The position numbers were made by a program, and so were the translations under genes. DNA of 64,000 bases, taken from assembly GCA_947090765.1 (NCBI GenBank), contig OX352322.1:2463501-2527500 (forward strand), read 5' to 3'. The notes below the pieces were generated by a model that saw nothing but the letters and a program-made list of their open reading frames with translations, had not been told where the DNA came from and ran no database searches. The stretch is from Pseudomonas sp. MM223 (GTDB lineage Bacteria > Pseudomonadota > Gammaproteobacteria > Pseudomonadales > Pseudomonadaceae). Positions within the stretch are counted from its first letter, which is position 1. Each line of letters opens with the position of its first letter. Shown in pieces: positions 31,807 through 40,589 of the stretch.

Positions 31807-32237
31807 CGGGCGGCCTCAAGCTTCTGCAACTGGGCCGCGAAGCGGGCTTGCGCCCGAGCAGGCAAGCTGGCTGGCAATTCGGCAACCGGCGCATCGCCCA
31901 CCTGGATCACCATCACCATGCCCATCGCCAGGTGCGGAATGCACTGGATGCCATACACGCCCGGCACGCTGAAGGTCTGCTCGAACGGCTGGTTCAGTTT
32001 GCTCTTGAACGGCTCGGCGCCGGTGGGCAGCAGGCCGGGCACGCTGGCCGCATTGTGCCCGCTTTGGGTGGGCAGAAAGCGCACCGTGTCACCGGGGGCA
32101 ATGCGCAGGTGGTCCGGCTCGTACACCATCGCGCCCTCGCTGCCGCGGTTGAGCATTTTCACTTCATGCACTTCGGCCAGTGCGGCAGGGGCAAGCAGGG
32201 CGCTGGCAAGCAGCAGGGCGACAGGGCGCAACAGCAT
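31803..32237 (-). CDS. Pseudoazurin-like periplasmic cupredoxin
   Basis: A 144-residue exported blue-copper protein. Signal peptide LLLASALLAPAALA. A complete type I copper set is present: His in QSGHN, then Cys, His and Met in CIPHLAMGM. Pseudoazurins are small periplasmic electron carriers. AGGAAG precedes ATG 32237. The gene lies 17 bases after the ABC ATPase and overlaps the porin by 4 bases, so it is part of the riboswitch-headed operon. Its link to cobalamin-controlled uptake is unexplained. Confidence 0.88.
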   Translation of the reverse strand: MLLRPVALLLASALLAPAALAEVHEVKMLNRGSEGAMVYEPDHLRIAPGDTVRFLPTQSGHNAASVPGLLPTGAEPFKSKLNQPFEQTFSVPGVYGIQCIPHLAMGMVMVIQVGDAPVAELPASLPARAQARFAAQLQKLEAAR

Positions 32238-32254
32238 CAGTAGAACTTCCTGGT

Positions 32255-33043
32255 TCAGGGGGCGCGAAAACGCAGGATGCGCGCGCCATCGAAGGGGTCG
32301 GTGAGGTAGCGGGCATGCACGCCGAAGGTGCACAGCAGGCGCTCGGGCGTGAGGACGTCGAACGGTTTGCCAAGGGCGACCAGGTGGCCCTTGTCCAGCA
32401 CCGCGACGCGGTCGCAGGTGAGTGCCTGGTTGAGGTCGTGCAGGGCCACCAGCGTGGTCACCGGCAAGGCTTGAACCTGCTGCAGCAGGCTTAGCTGGTG
32501 CTGGATGTCCAGGTGGTTGGTCGGCTCGTCCAGCAACAGTACCTGCGGCCGTTGCGCCAGGGCACGGGCGATGTGCACGCGTTGGCGCTCGCCACCCGAC
32601 AGCGAACCCCACAGGCGTGTACGCAGGTGCAGGGCGTCGAGGTCCGCCAGGGCTTGCTCGACGATAGCACGGTCGTCCCGAGAGAACGGTGCCAATGCCG
32701 ACAGCCACGGTGTACGGCCCAAAGCAACGGCATCGAACACACTGATTGCATCGAGGGTGTCGGCCTGCTGCTCGACCAGTGCCAGGGCCTGCGCAACACG
32801 GCGGCGGGGCAGCTGTGCCAGCGGTTCGCCCAGCAGTTGCACGCTGCCACTGGCCGGCTTGCGCAGCCCTGCGAGCACCTTGAGCAGTGAAGATTTGCCA
32901 GAGCCGTTGGGGCCGACGATGCCCAGGGTTTCACCCGCCACAACGCTCAGCTGGATAGCGTGGAGCACGGTATTGCCGGCCAGTTGCAGCCCCAGGCCCT
33001 GGCAGCTCAGCGGTGCAAGCTGTACAGCTGTCATGACCGTCAT
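32255..33043 (-). CDS. ABC transporter ATPase (FecE/BtuD type)
   Basis: A 262-residue ATPase. Walker A GPNGSGKSS, Q-loop in ALALVEQQ, signature LSGGERQRVHIARAL, Walker B VLLLDEPTN and switch His in ALHDLNQAL are all intact. It powers import of a metal chelate or cobalamin with the permease at 33040-34059, which it overlaps by 4 bases. The start is ATG 33043; an ATG nine bases later is also possible. Confidence 0.92.
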   Translation of the reverse strand: MTVMTAVQLAPLSCQGLGLQLAGNTVLHAIQLSVVAGETLGIVGPNGSGKSSLLKVLAGLRKPASGSVQLLGEPLAQLPRRRVAQALALVEQQADTLDAISVFDAVALGRTPWLSALAPFSRDDRAIVEQALADLDALHLRTRLWGSLSGGERQRVHIARALAQRPQVLLLDEPTNHLDIQHQLSLLQQVQALPVTTLVALHDLNQALTCDRVAVLDKGHLVALGKPFDVLTPERLLCTFGVHARYLTDPFDGARILRFRAP

Positions 33044-34059
33044 GGCTGCCCTCGGCGGCTGACCAGAATAAGCGCAAACACCGGTGCGCCGATCAGTGCG
33101 GTGACCACGCCCACGGGAATCACCTGGCCTGTAATCAAGGTACGCGATAGAACATCGGCGGTAATCAGGAACAGTGCACCGCCCAGCGCGCTGGCGGGCA
33201 ACAGGCGGCTGTGACCGGGGCCGAGCAGCAGGCGCAGGGCATGCGGAATCACCAGCCCGACAAAGCCGATGGCGCCGACGATGGACACCATCACGGCCGT
33301 CACCAGTGCCGTGCAGCTGATCAGCAGTAACTGGGTGCGCCGCACCGGGATGCCCAGCGAAGCAGCCGAATCGGCGCCGAACGTGAAGGCGTCCAGGGCG
33401 CGGCGGTGCAACAGGCACACCGCCAGGCCGAACAGCGCCACCGGCACGGCCAGCCACACGGAAGGCCAACGCACGCCGCTGAGGTTGCCCAACAGCCAGA
33501 ACAGGATGCCGCGTGCCTGTTCGGCGGTGGCCGACTTGGTGATGAGAAAGGCGGTGAGGGCGGTGAACAGTTGCGAGCCGGCGATACCGGCGAGGATCAC
33601 TTGCGCGTTGTTGCTGCTTGGGCCGGCCGCGCGGGCCAGTACCAGCACCAGGGCGAACGCTGCCAACGCACCGATGAAGGCGCCCCCGGACATGCTCAGC
33701 GTCAGGCTACCCAGGCCCAGCAGGCCAACCAGCACTGCACCGGTCGAGGCGCCGGCCGACAAGCCCAGCAGGTAGGGTTCGGCCAGCGGGTTGCGCAACA
33801 GCGCCTGGAGAACCACGCCGCAGGTGGCCAGGCCGGCACCGCAGGCTGCTGCGACCAAGGTGCGGGTCAGGCGGTAATTCCAGACGATGCCGGCGTCGAT
33901 CGGGTCAACCGGGTAGCCGGCCTGCCACAGGTGGTTGGCCAGCACCTGCCCGACCACGCCGGGCGACAGGTTGGTCTCACCGATGGCAGTGCCGGCCAGC
34001 AAGGCGGCCAGCAGTGCTGCCAAGGCGACTGCGATGCAGGGTAACAGGCGACTCATCAC
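33040..34059 (-). CDS. ABC transporter permease (FecCD/BtuC family)
   Basis: A 339-residue inner-membrane permease with about 10 predicted helices. Family patterns include the conserved GLATCGVVLQALLRNPLAEPYLLG and LSAGASTG near the N-terminus and GFVGLVIPHALRLLLGPGH toward the C-terminus. It transports iron-siderophore, cobalamin or related complexes. It overlaps both neighbours by 4 bases. Confidence 0.92.
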   Translation of the reverse strand: MMSRLLPCIAVALAALLAALLAGTAIGETNLSPGVVGQVLANHLWQAGYPVDPIDAGIVWNYRLTRTLVAAACGAGLATCGVVLQALLRNPLAEPYLLGLSAGASTGAVLVGLLGLGSLTLSMSGGAFIGALAAFALVLVLARAAGPSSNNAQVILAGIAGSQLFTALTAFLITKSATAEQARGILFWLLGNLSGVRWPSVWLAVPVALFGLAVCLLHRRALDAFTFGADSAASLGIPVRRTQLLLISCTALVTAVMVSIVGAIGFVGLVIPHALRLLLGPGHSRLLPASALGGALFLITADVLSRTLITGQVIPVGVVTALIGAPVFALILVSRRGQP

Positions 34060-35066
34060 TGGGCCGCTTTACCGCTGGCGAAGGCTGCCGACAAGGTCTG
34101 CAGGCCACGGAACAGGCGGATGCCGGCCTGCATGGCGTCGGCGTCGAGGACGATGATGCGGTCGTGCTTCACCGCGTCCATGTTGCGGGTTACCGGGTCG
34201 CTACGCAGGAATTCCAGCTTCTTCTGGTAGTCATCGGCGGGGAAGCGGCGGCGGTCCATGCGGGCGATGATCAGCCAGGTGGGGTTGGCCTTGGCCAGGG
34301 TTTCCCAGCCTACGGTAGGCCATTCCTCGGTGGACTCGACCACGTTGCGCACGCCCAGGGTACGCAGCATGAAGTCAGCGACCCCTTGGCGGCCCGCCAC
34401 GTAAGGGTCGATGTCGAGGTCGGCGCTGGAGAACCAGAACAGTGCCGAGGTGGCGGACAGGTCCTTGCCGGCCAGCTGTGCCTTGGCGCTGTCCAGGCGG
34501 CCTTTCAGCTCGGCATTCAGGGCCGTGCCGCGGTCCTGCACATCGAAGATCTCGGCCAGCTGGCTGACGCTTTTGTAGATGCTGCCGACCTGGAACGCCT
34601 GCAGGCGGGTACCGTCGGCACCGACCAGGTTGTCCTTGCCTTCGCAGTCCGACGGCAGCAGGTAGGTGGGTATCTTCAGTTCGTCGAACTGCTCGCGGGT
34701 GCCGACCACACCTTGGGCGCCGACCATCCATTCGAACTGCACCGTCACCAATTGTGGGCGCTTGCCGACCACGGCCTCGAAGCTGGGGTCATTGTCGGCC
34801 AGGCGCGGCACCTTGTCGTTCTGCGCCTGGTACTCGGGGAGCACGTTGTTGAACCACAGCGAGGTGCCCGCCAGCTTGTCGCCTAGCCCGAGTGCGTAGA
34901 GCATCTCGGTGCCGGCCTGGCCAATGGTGACGGCACGCTGCGGCGCCTGGGCGAAGGTTTGCGGCTTGCCGCAGTTTTCGACGGTCAGCGGGTAGTGGGT
35001 GGCAGCGGCCTGGGCCAGGCCAGTGAGGCCAAGGCCGGCGAGCAGGGTGGCGAAACGGGGCAGCAT
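34056..35066 (-). CDS. Periplasmic metal-chelate/cobalamin-type binding protein
   Basis: A 336-residue type III binding protein with signal peptide (LLAGLGLTGLAQA). The fold markers are AVTIGQAGTEMLYALGLGDKL near the start, a long connecting helix, and NPTWLIIARMDRR and DRIIVLDADAMQAGIR near the end. It delivers the ligand to the FecCD-type permease. AGGAGAT lies 8 bases before ATG 35066. It is the first gene after a cobalamin riboswitch, so the ligand may be a corrinoid or a cobalt/metal complex; sequence alone does not decide. Confidence 0.88.
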   Translation of the reverse strand: MLPRFATLLAGLGLTGLAQAAATHYPLTVENCGKPQTFAQAPQRAVTIGQAGTEMLYALGLGDKLAGTSLWFNNVLPEYQAQNDKVPRLADNDPSFEAVVGKRPQLVTVQFEWMVGAQGVVGTREQFDELKIPTYLLPSDCEGKDNLVGADGTRLQAFQVGSIYKSVSQLAEIFDVQDRGTALNAELKGRLDSAKAQLAGKDLSATSALFWFSSADLDIDPYVAGRQGVADFMLRTLGVRNVVESTEEWPTVGWETLAKANPTWLIIARMDRRRFPADDYQKKLEFLRSDPVTRNMDAVKHDRIIVLDADAMQAGIRLFRGLQTLSAAFASGKAAQ

Positions 35067-35187
35067 GCTGGGCGATCTCCTATCGGACAGTTCGGGTGAG
35101 GAACGCACGGACAGGCATCGCCGAGCCCCGCTGATGGCAGGGGCAACACAGATGGCCAATCCCGGACACCCCGCCGGTTGGTAAATG

Positions 35188-35362
35188 TAGGCCGGCAGGT
35201 CTCCTGACTGGTGCGTCATGGCCCGGCTCCGGCCTTCCCGGGTGTGTGGCCCAGTGGCATCGATGGAGCAGGCTCGGCACCTACAGTTGCGGGGGCAGTT
35301 CCGTTTGGCCCGTATTCACGGGCCTGGGATTCCCTATTAATTCCGTGGTGGAAACCGGCGGC
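35188..35362 (-). promoter_or_regulatory. Cobalamin riboswitch upstream of the ABC importer operon
   Basis: Read on the minus strand the leader contains, in order, CTGCCCCCGCAACTGTAGG, the core ATGCCACTGG and the 3' segment CAGGAGACCTGCC. These are the conserved B12-box, core and P1-proximal parts of the AdoCbl riboswitch. It ends about 120 bases before the binding-protein start. Adenosylcobalamin binding should repress the operon. Confidence 0.92.
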
Positions 35363-35382
35363 CCGCATCTTAGACGCCTTCG

Positions 35383-35417
35383 GCTTCAAGCTTCAAGCTT
35401 CAAGCTTCAAGCTTCAA
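35383..35417. repeat. Tandem heptamer repeat
   Basis: Five perfect copies of GCTTCAA in a row, followed after 30 bases by a looser CAGCTTGCAGCTTGCAACTT run. It sits between the DUF1624 stop and the riboswitch-headed operon; such AGCTT-rich repeats may act as terminators. Confidence 0.85.
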
Positions 35418-35474
35418 GCAGAAGCGAGCTAGCGTAGCGGCTTCCTCTTTCAGCTTGCAGCTTGCAACTTGCAG

Positions 35475-36641
35475 CTAGAAATACTTCAGCCAGGTGATGT
35501 CGCGGCGGCGCGCCTTCAGGCGGGCAAACCCGCGCACCGGCAGGTACAGCGAAACCGCCAGCAGGGCTGCGCCCAGCCACACCGCCGCAATGCCGTCGAA
35601 GCCAAAGTAGCCGCCATGGTTGAGGCCGAACAGCGCCACGCTGGCCAGGTACAGCAGCTTCAGCACGTACAGGTGCAACAGGTAGAAGAACATCGGTGCT
35701 GCGCCAAACACCGCCAGCGCGCTGATCCATCGGGCTTGGCCAGCGCGCTCGAAGGCGCGCAGCAACAGCAGGCCGCAACCCAGGGTCAAGGCCAGGAACA
35801 GAAGAGACGGCGGGTATTTGGTGATGTTGAAGAAGCTCATCACGGTTTGTGTGAAGGTTGGGTAACCACTCCAAGGCGCCTCGCCATAGGCGTTGAACAT
35901 GCGCAACACAACAAAACCCAGCAAGGCGATCAGCCCAGCCAGTAGCAGGCGCTGCTGGCGTTGGCCGGCCGTGCTTTCACGGGCGAACCAAGGGCCCAGG
36001 CCGTAGCCCAACGCGATGACGCCGATCCATGGCAGCACCGGGTAGGACGTGCGCAGGCGCAGGTTTTCGGAGAACTCGAGCCAGCCACGGTCGTGCAGGA
36101 TGGCCCACGGCACGTGCAGGGCGGATTCCACGCCAAAGTGCAGGCCGTCGAGCAGGTTGTGGCCGGCGACGATGACTGCGCCCAGGGCGAGCAGGGCGGC
36201 ACGTGGCAGCCATACCAGCAGCGACAGGGCGATCATGCTGACGCCGATGGCCCAGATGACTTGCAGGTAGATCACGCTGGGGGGCAGCTGGAAGGTCCAG
36301 GCGAAATTGACCAGGGTGAATTCCAGCACCACCAGAAACAGCCCGCGCTTGAACAGAAACGCCGAGACATCGCCACGGCCCTGGTGTTTTTCGCCATACA
36401 GCCAGGCCGACAGGCCGGTCAGCAGGACGAACACCGGCGCGCAGAGGTGGGCCAGGGTGCGGCTGAAGAACAGCGAAGGCTCCGTGGCGTCGATGGTCAT
36501 CGGGTCGCTGACCTGGCGGTGCAGGAAGAACGTTTCGCGGACGTGGTCCAAAAGCATGAACAGGATCACCAGGCCGCGCAGGGCATCGATGCTCTGCAGG
36601 CGCTGGGTGATCAGGGAGGGCGTGGCGCTGGCGCTTGTCAT
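35475..36641 (-). CDS. DUF1624 (heparan-alpha-glucosaminide acetyltransferase-like) membrane protein
   Basis: A 388-residue inner-membrane protein with about 10 helices. The family signature QSIDALRGLVILFMLLDHVRE is at the N-terminus, with R, D and H residues typical of transmembrane acyltransferases, followed by AHLCAPVFVLLTGLSAWLYG and a late FFYLLHLYVLK. Relatives transfer acyl groups across the membrane to cell-surface sugars. It stands alone between two riboswitch-controlled units; no riboswitch precedes it. Confidence 0.85.
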   Translation of the reverse strand: MTSASATPSLITQRLQSIDALRGLVILFMLLDHVRETFFLHRQVSDPMTIDATEPSLFFSRTLAHLCAPVFVLLTGLSAWLYGEKHQGRGDVSAFLFKRGLFLVVLEFTLVNFAWTFQLPPSVIYLQVIWAIGVSMIALSLLVWLPRAALLALGAVIVAGHNLLDGLHFGVESALHVPWAILHDRGWLEFSENLRLRTSYPVLPWIGVIALGYGLGPWFARESTAGQRQQRLLLAGLIALLGFVVLRMFNAYGEAPWSGYPTFTQTVMSFFNITKYPPSLLFLALTLGCGLLLLRAFERAGQARWISALAVFGAAPMFFYLLHLYVLKLLYLASVALFGLNHGGYFGFDGIAAVWLGAALLAVSLYLPVRGFARLKARRRDITWLKYF

Positions 36642-36726
36642 GGAGGGTCGCTGATAGGAATTGATGTCATGTGAAACGTTATCTTATAACTAAATGATTA
36701 GGTGTTGGTAGCGGTTTTTTGTAGTG

Positions 36727-36826
36727 CCTGTGCCGGCCTCTTCGCAGCGCAAGGCTGCTCCTACCGGTCTGTGTTGACTTGTAGGAGCAGCCTTGTGCTG
36801 CGAAGAGGCCGGCACAGGCAACTCAG
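36727..36826. repeat. Inverted REP pair, AGCAGCC variant
   Basis: TGCCGGCCTCTTCGCAGCGC and its partner TGTGCTGCGAAGAGGCCGGC surround a CTGTGTTGACTTGTAGG centre. It lies between the TonB receptor stop and the DUF1624 gene on the same strand. Confidence 0.8.
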
Positions 36827-36827
36827 G

Positions 36828-38955
36828 TCAGAAGGTGTAATCCACCGTCGCAAAGTACGACCGCGGCATTCCCATCAGCCATTGCTGCCCACTGAACGCC
36901 GACTGCACATACTCGCGATCAAACAGGTTGTTCAACTGCAACCCCAACTTCACATCCGGCAACACCTGCCAGGCGATGTTGGCATCGACCACGGTGTACC
37001 CGGGGGCGCTCTGGGTGTTGGCGGTATCGGCATAACGCTCATCCACGTAGCGCGCACCAATGCCGGCCTCTACCTGCTGGCCGAAGCCTTTGCTCAACCA
37101 CAGGTTGGCGGTACGCCTTGGTACGTTGGCCGGTCGGTTGCCGGCGCGGTCCTGGGCTACGCCACCGACCATCTCGTCGAAGTCGTCATACCTGGCACGC
37201 ACCAGCGACGCGTTGGCCGATACCTGCCACTGATGCGCCAGTGCCAGTTCCAGGGTGGCCTCAAGGCCGTCTGACGTCTGCTGCCCAGCCTGCTGCTTTT
37301 CGTGGGTGATCGGGTCGTCCACCAGCAGCTTCTTCTTGACGATGTGGTAGGCGGCAAGCGTCCATTCGCCACGGCCTTCCCAGAAGCGCTGCTTGAGGCC
37401 TACTTCGGTCTGCTTCGCTTCGGTCAGGTCATAGTGCATCTGGGTGGGGCTGAGGCTGATGAGGTTGTTGACCCCCTCCTGGCTGGTGGAGTACTGCCCG
37501 TACAACGACAGATCGTCGCTGACCGCAAACACCAGCCCGGCGCGCCAGTTGCCACCTTGCAGGCTGCGGTCGCTGCGGCTGTCGTTGGTCAAGTTGGTGC
37601 GGTCGATGTGGTTCTGGTCGCGACGCACGCCGGTCACCAGCGACAGCCGATCGCTCAGTTGCAGGCGGTTTTCGGCGAACAGGGCGAAGGTGTGGGTGCT
37701 GGACAACGTTTGCGGGCGCAGCGGCGAGGCGCTGTGGAACCAACCCGGTTCTGGTTGCCACGGGTCGATGTAGTCACCGCCCACATCGTTGTAGGGCGCA
37801 TTGCTGTCGACGTTGAAGCGGACCTTGTTGTATTCCGCGCCGACCACGGTCTTGCTGGCCAGGCCGAACAGCGTGTGGTCAACGGTAAAGGTCTGGCGGT
37901 CACCGAACTGTTCCTGGTTGTGCTTGATCTCCAGGTAGCTGCCGCGCTGCAATTGCTGGCGCTCGGCGTCCCAGCTGTAGTCTTCGGCGTTGCGCCAGTG
38001 GCGGCGGCTTTTGATGTAGTACAGCTGGTTGCTGGCGCTGAGGTGGTCGTTCAGCGTCCAGTCGGTGGTCAGCCGCGTCCACTCATCGACGTAGTGCTGC
38101 ACGTCGTTCTGCACGTTGTAGTTTTTCTTGCGCAGGCTGCTGCGGTAGTGGCCGTCGATCAGCGGGGTGCCGTAGTAGTTGGCAGGCTCTGCATCGCCAC
38201 GGTCGTGGGCAAGGGTGAAGCTGAGGTCGTCACTGGCATCGAAACGCAGCGCGGCACTCATGGCCAGGCTGCGCGAAGTGGTGCGGTCGACCCAGCCGTT
38301 GCCAGCCTGCTGGTTGAGGGTCAGGCGATAGCTCAGGCGCTCGCTGAGGCTGCCGCCGCTGTCCAGGCCGAGCTGCTGGCGGTCCCAAGAGCCGTAGCCC
38401 AGGCGCACGTGGTTGCGTACCTCGCCGGCAAACGGTTTTTTCGGGATCACGTTGATCACCGCGCCGGTGGCGCCTTCGCCATGCAGTACCGAGGCCGGGC
38501 CGCGAATTACATCGATACGTTCGACCATCCACGGGTCGACAGGGAACGTCTGGGTGCCGGCACCGGTGTACAGGCGTGCGCCGTCGAACAGCGTCATCAC
38601 CGAGCTCGTGGCCGGCAAAGCCACGGGCGGACAAACCGGTGCCGCCGTCACCCGGGGAGCCGACGAAGGTGATGCCCGGCGACCGCGTTACCGCATCCTG
38701 TACGGTGAAGTTGTTACGCTGCTGAATCTGCTCGGCGCTGATGCTGCTGGTGCTGGCCGGTGTTTCCAAGGCGCTGAGGCCAAGGCGCGAGCCTGCCTGG
38801 GTTGGTGTGGCCAGGTCGATGGCATGGCTGTCGAGGGTGTCGGTGATGGCCGTAGAGGGCAAGGCCAGGGGCTGTGGGTCACGGTCATCGGCCAAGGCTG
38901 GCAGGGCGACGGCCAGGCAGGCCGCCAGGGGGTGAAGCTTGAACATACGGGACAT
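36828..38955 (-). CDS. TonB-dependent receptor under cobalamin riboswitch; 1-nt frameshift near 38607
   Basis: A 708-residue receptor after repair. Signal peptide, then the plug (ETPASTSSISAEQIQQRNN, TGLSARGFAGH, VERIDVIRGPASVLHGEGATGAVINVIPKK) and the barrel, ending YFATVDYTF. The plug start is in one frame and the rest in another. Removing one base (C at 38607 on the plus strand) joins ARGFAGH to SSVMTLFDGARLYTG. The length is then normal. It is the only gene between a cobalamin riboswitch and a REP pair. The family resembles siderophore receptors rather than classical BtuB, so the substrate is open. The start is ATG 38955 or 38946. Confidence 0.8.
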
Positions 38956-39077
38956 GTCGTTCCACTGCTGCAGGAATGAATGGATCCCGGTGGAAAACAC
39001 GCAAAGGCGAACCATGCAGGCTGGCGCGCGCACGGATTCCGGCCTGCGCCCGCCCACCGCGGGTTGCCAAGTGACGT

Positions 39078-39240
39078 TCCAGGCCGGTCTCCGGGCTTGC
39101 GAGGGGCATGAAACCTTCACCTTCCCATGCTCGTGCACAGTGGTATCTCGAAGGGTTCGCTCGCTTACCGTTGCGGGGGCAGCGCCGGACTTGTCGTGGG
39201 TAACACGACGCACCGGCTTCCCGTTTCACCCTGCGCGCGG
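39078..39240 (-). promoter_or_regulatory. Cobalamin riboswitch upstream of the TonB receptor
   Basis: On the minus strand the leader shows GGTGAAACGGGAAGCCGGTG, CTGCCCCCGCAACGGTAAGC, the core ATACCACTGTGC and AAGCCCGGAGACCGGCC, the ordered conserved blocks of the AdoCbl riboswitch. The 386-base gap 38956-39341 holds this element and about 120 bases of leader before the receptor. Confidence 0.93.
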
Positions 39241-39341
39241 CGGCGAAGGGCACCTGAAACTGGCGCGCATCAGACCATTGAAACAGTGATGCGTCAAATG
39301 TGCAGTAGAGCAGGCCTGGCCCTTTCGCGGCCCTGAGTAGG

Positions 39342-39911
39342 CTAGCGCCCGCGACGCCGCGATACCCGTGCCTCGATGTTCTTGCGCCCAATCAGTAGCG
39401 GCGGTTTCTCCACCACCGGTTCATCCGCGAGCCACTTGTACATCACCAGGCAGTCCACCAGCCCCAGGCGGGCATGGCGATAAGCCTTGGGCAAGCGGCC
39501 GACCGTTTCGAAGCCCAGCTTGTGCCACAGTGCCACCGCGACTTCATTGCTGGCCACCACCGAGTTGAACTGCAGGGCCAGAAAGCCCTCCTGGCGTGCC
39601 AGTTTCTGCGAGTGCTCGCACATCAGGCGCGCCACGCCTCGGCCACGTGCCTGTCCGCACACCATGTAGCCGCAGTTGCCCACATGCGCGCCAGGCCCGG
39701 CGGCATTGGCCTTCAGATAATAAGAGCCCAGTAGCTGGCCATCCTCTTCGGCCAGCAGCGTGTGCAATGGCAGCTCCAGCCACAGCTGGCGGGCCTGGTC
39801 GACGCTCAGGGCCGGGTCGAAAGCGTAGGTTTCACGGGCCTGGACAATGGCCTGGAAGGTGGGCCAGAAGCGCTCGAAGTCTTCGGCTGTCATGGGGCGA
39901 ATGTGGATCAT
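39342..39911 (-). CDS. GNAT-family N-acetyltransferase
   Basis: A 189-residue acetyltransferase. The acetyl-CoA loop is in QARGRGVARLMCEHS, with a preceding GNCGYMVC strand and the late ASNEVAVALWHKLGFETVGRLPKAYRH segment typical of aminoglycoside-acetyltransferase-like GNATs. ATG 39911 (MIHIRPMTAEDF) is the standard family start and follows AGGAA; the upstream in-frame start is not supported. The substrate is unknown. Confidence 0.88.
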   Translation of the reverse strand: MIHIRPMTAEDFERFWPTFQAIVQARETYAFDPALSVDQARQLWLELPLHTLLAEEDGQLLGSYYLKANAAGPGAHVGNCGYMVCGQARGRGVARLMCEHSQKLARQEGFLALQFNSVVASNEVAVALWHKLGFETVGRLPKAYRHARLGLVDCLVMYKWLADEPVVEKPPLLIGRKNIEARVSRRRGR

Positions 39912-39989
39912 GCGGGTTCCTGCAAGGGCTGGGCCGCCAAGTCTGTAAGGCGCGGCGCCGTCGCGCAAGGGCAACGACGCCGTTCGTAC

Positions 39990-40334
39990 TCAGCCGTTGG
40001 CCTTGCCCACCGCATCCATGGCCCGCGCCGAGTACACCAGCGCAGCACCGGCGTTCATCGCCACGGCCACGCCGAGGGCTTCGGCAATTTCCTCGCGGCT
40101 TGCACCGTGCTTGACCGCCTGTTGCGAATGCACGGCGATGCAGCCGTCGCAACGGGTGGTCACGGCCACGGCGAGCGAGATCAACTCACGCGTCTTGGCG
40201 TCGAGGTGGTTGGTCTTGGCCCCGGCACCGCTGGCGGTCATGTAGCCGGCCACGGTGTCGGGGGAAAGTTGCTTGAGATCGCCGATGCCGGCCATCAACT
40301 GCTTACGGTAGGCGTCCCAGTCCATCATGCTCAT
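39990..40334 (-). CDS. Carboxymuconolactone decarboxylase/AhpD-like protein
   Basis: A 114-residue protein with the AhpD-type redox motif CDGCIAVH (CXXC plus His) and SREEIAEALGVAVAMNAGAA. Such proteins are small peroxidase-like antioxidants or decarboxylase homologues. AAGGTGA precedes ATG 40334; ATG 40328 is an alternative. It lies 78 bases upstream of the GNAT gene on the same strand. Confidence 0.88.
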   Translation of the reverse strand: MSMMDWDAYRKQLMAGIGDLKQLSPDTVAGYMTASGAGAKTNHLDAKTRELISLAVAVTTRCDGCIAVHSQQAVKHGASREEIAEALGVAVAMNAGAALVYSARAMDAVGKANG

Positions 40335-40477
40335 CGTCTTCACCTTGGGGTGGTTGCGAGTGGAGCTTTCAGGCTAGTCGAAGTGTGGCAAGTGCGAGGC
40401 TTGTACTTTGGTGGGTGGGCAGCGGTACTTATGGGGGCAACTGTCTTGCACCATCGGTCAGGCTGCCGCATCACCTG

Positions 40478-40574
40478 GTAGCAGCGGCCTTGTGCTGCGA
40501 AGAGGCCAGTAAGGCTAAAGATTATCTTCGGCGGCAATGGCCTCTTCGCAGCACAAGGCTGCTCCTACAGGTGA
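40478..40574. repeat. Inverted REP pair, AGCAGCC variant
   Basis: GCGGCCTTGTGCTGCGAAGA and its partner TCTTCGCAGCACAAGGCTGC flank AAGGCTAAAGATTATC. It lies between lpxO and the AhpD-like gene, both on the minus strand. Confidence 0.8.
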
Positions 40575-40589
40575 GCGTGCGTTGAACGG

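Noticed and set aside
30310..32304. A 664-codon open frame antisense to the porin and cupredoxin genes
   Set aside because: It lies fully over two recognised genes with signal peptides and family motifs on the other strand, and its own translation is unlike any protein family.
35383..35417. CRISPR-like array
   Set aside because: The units are 7 bases without spacers; no cas genes are near.
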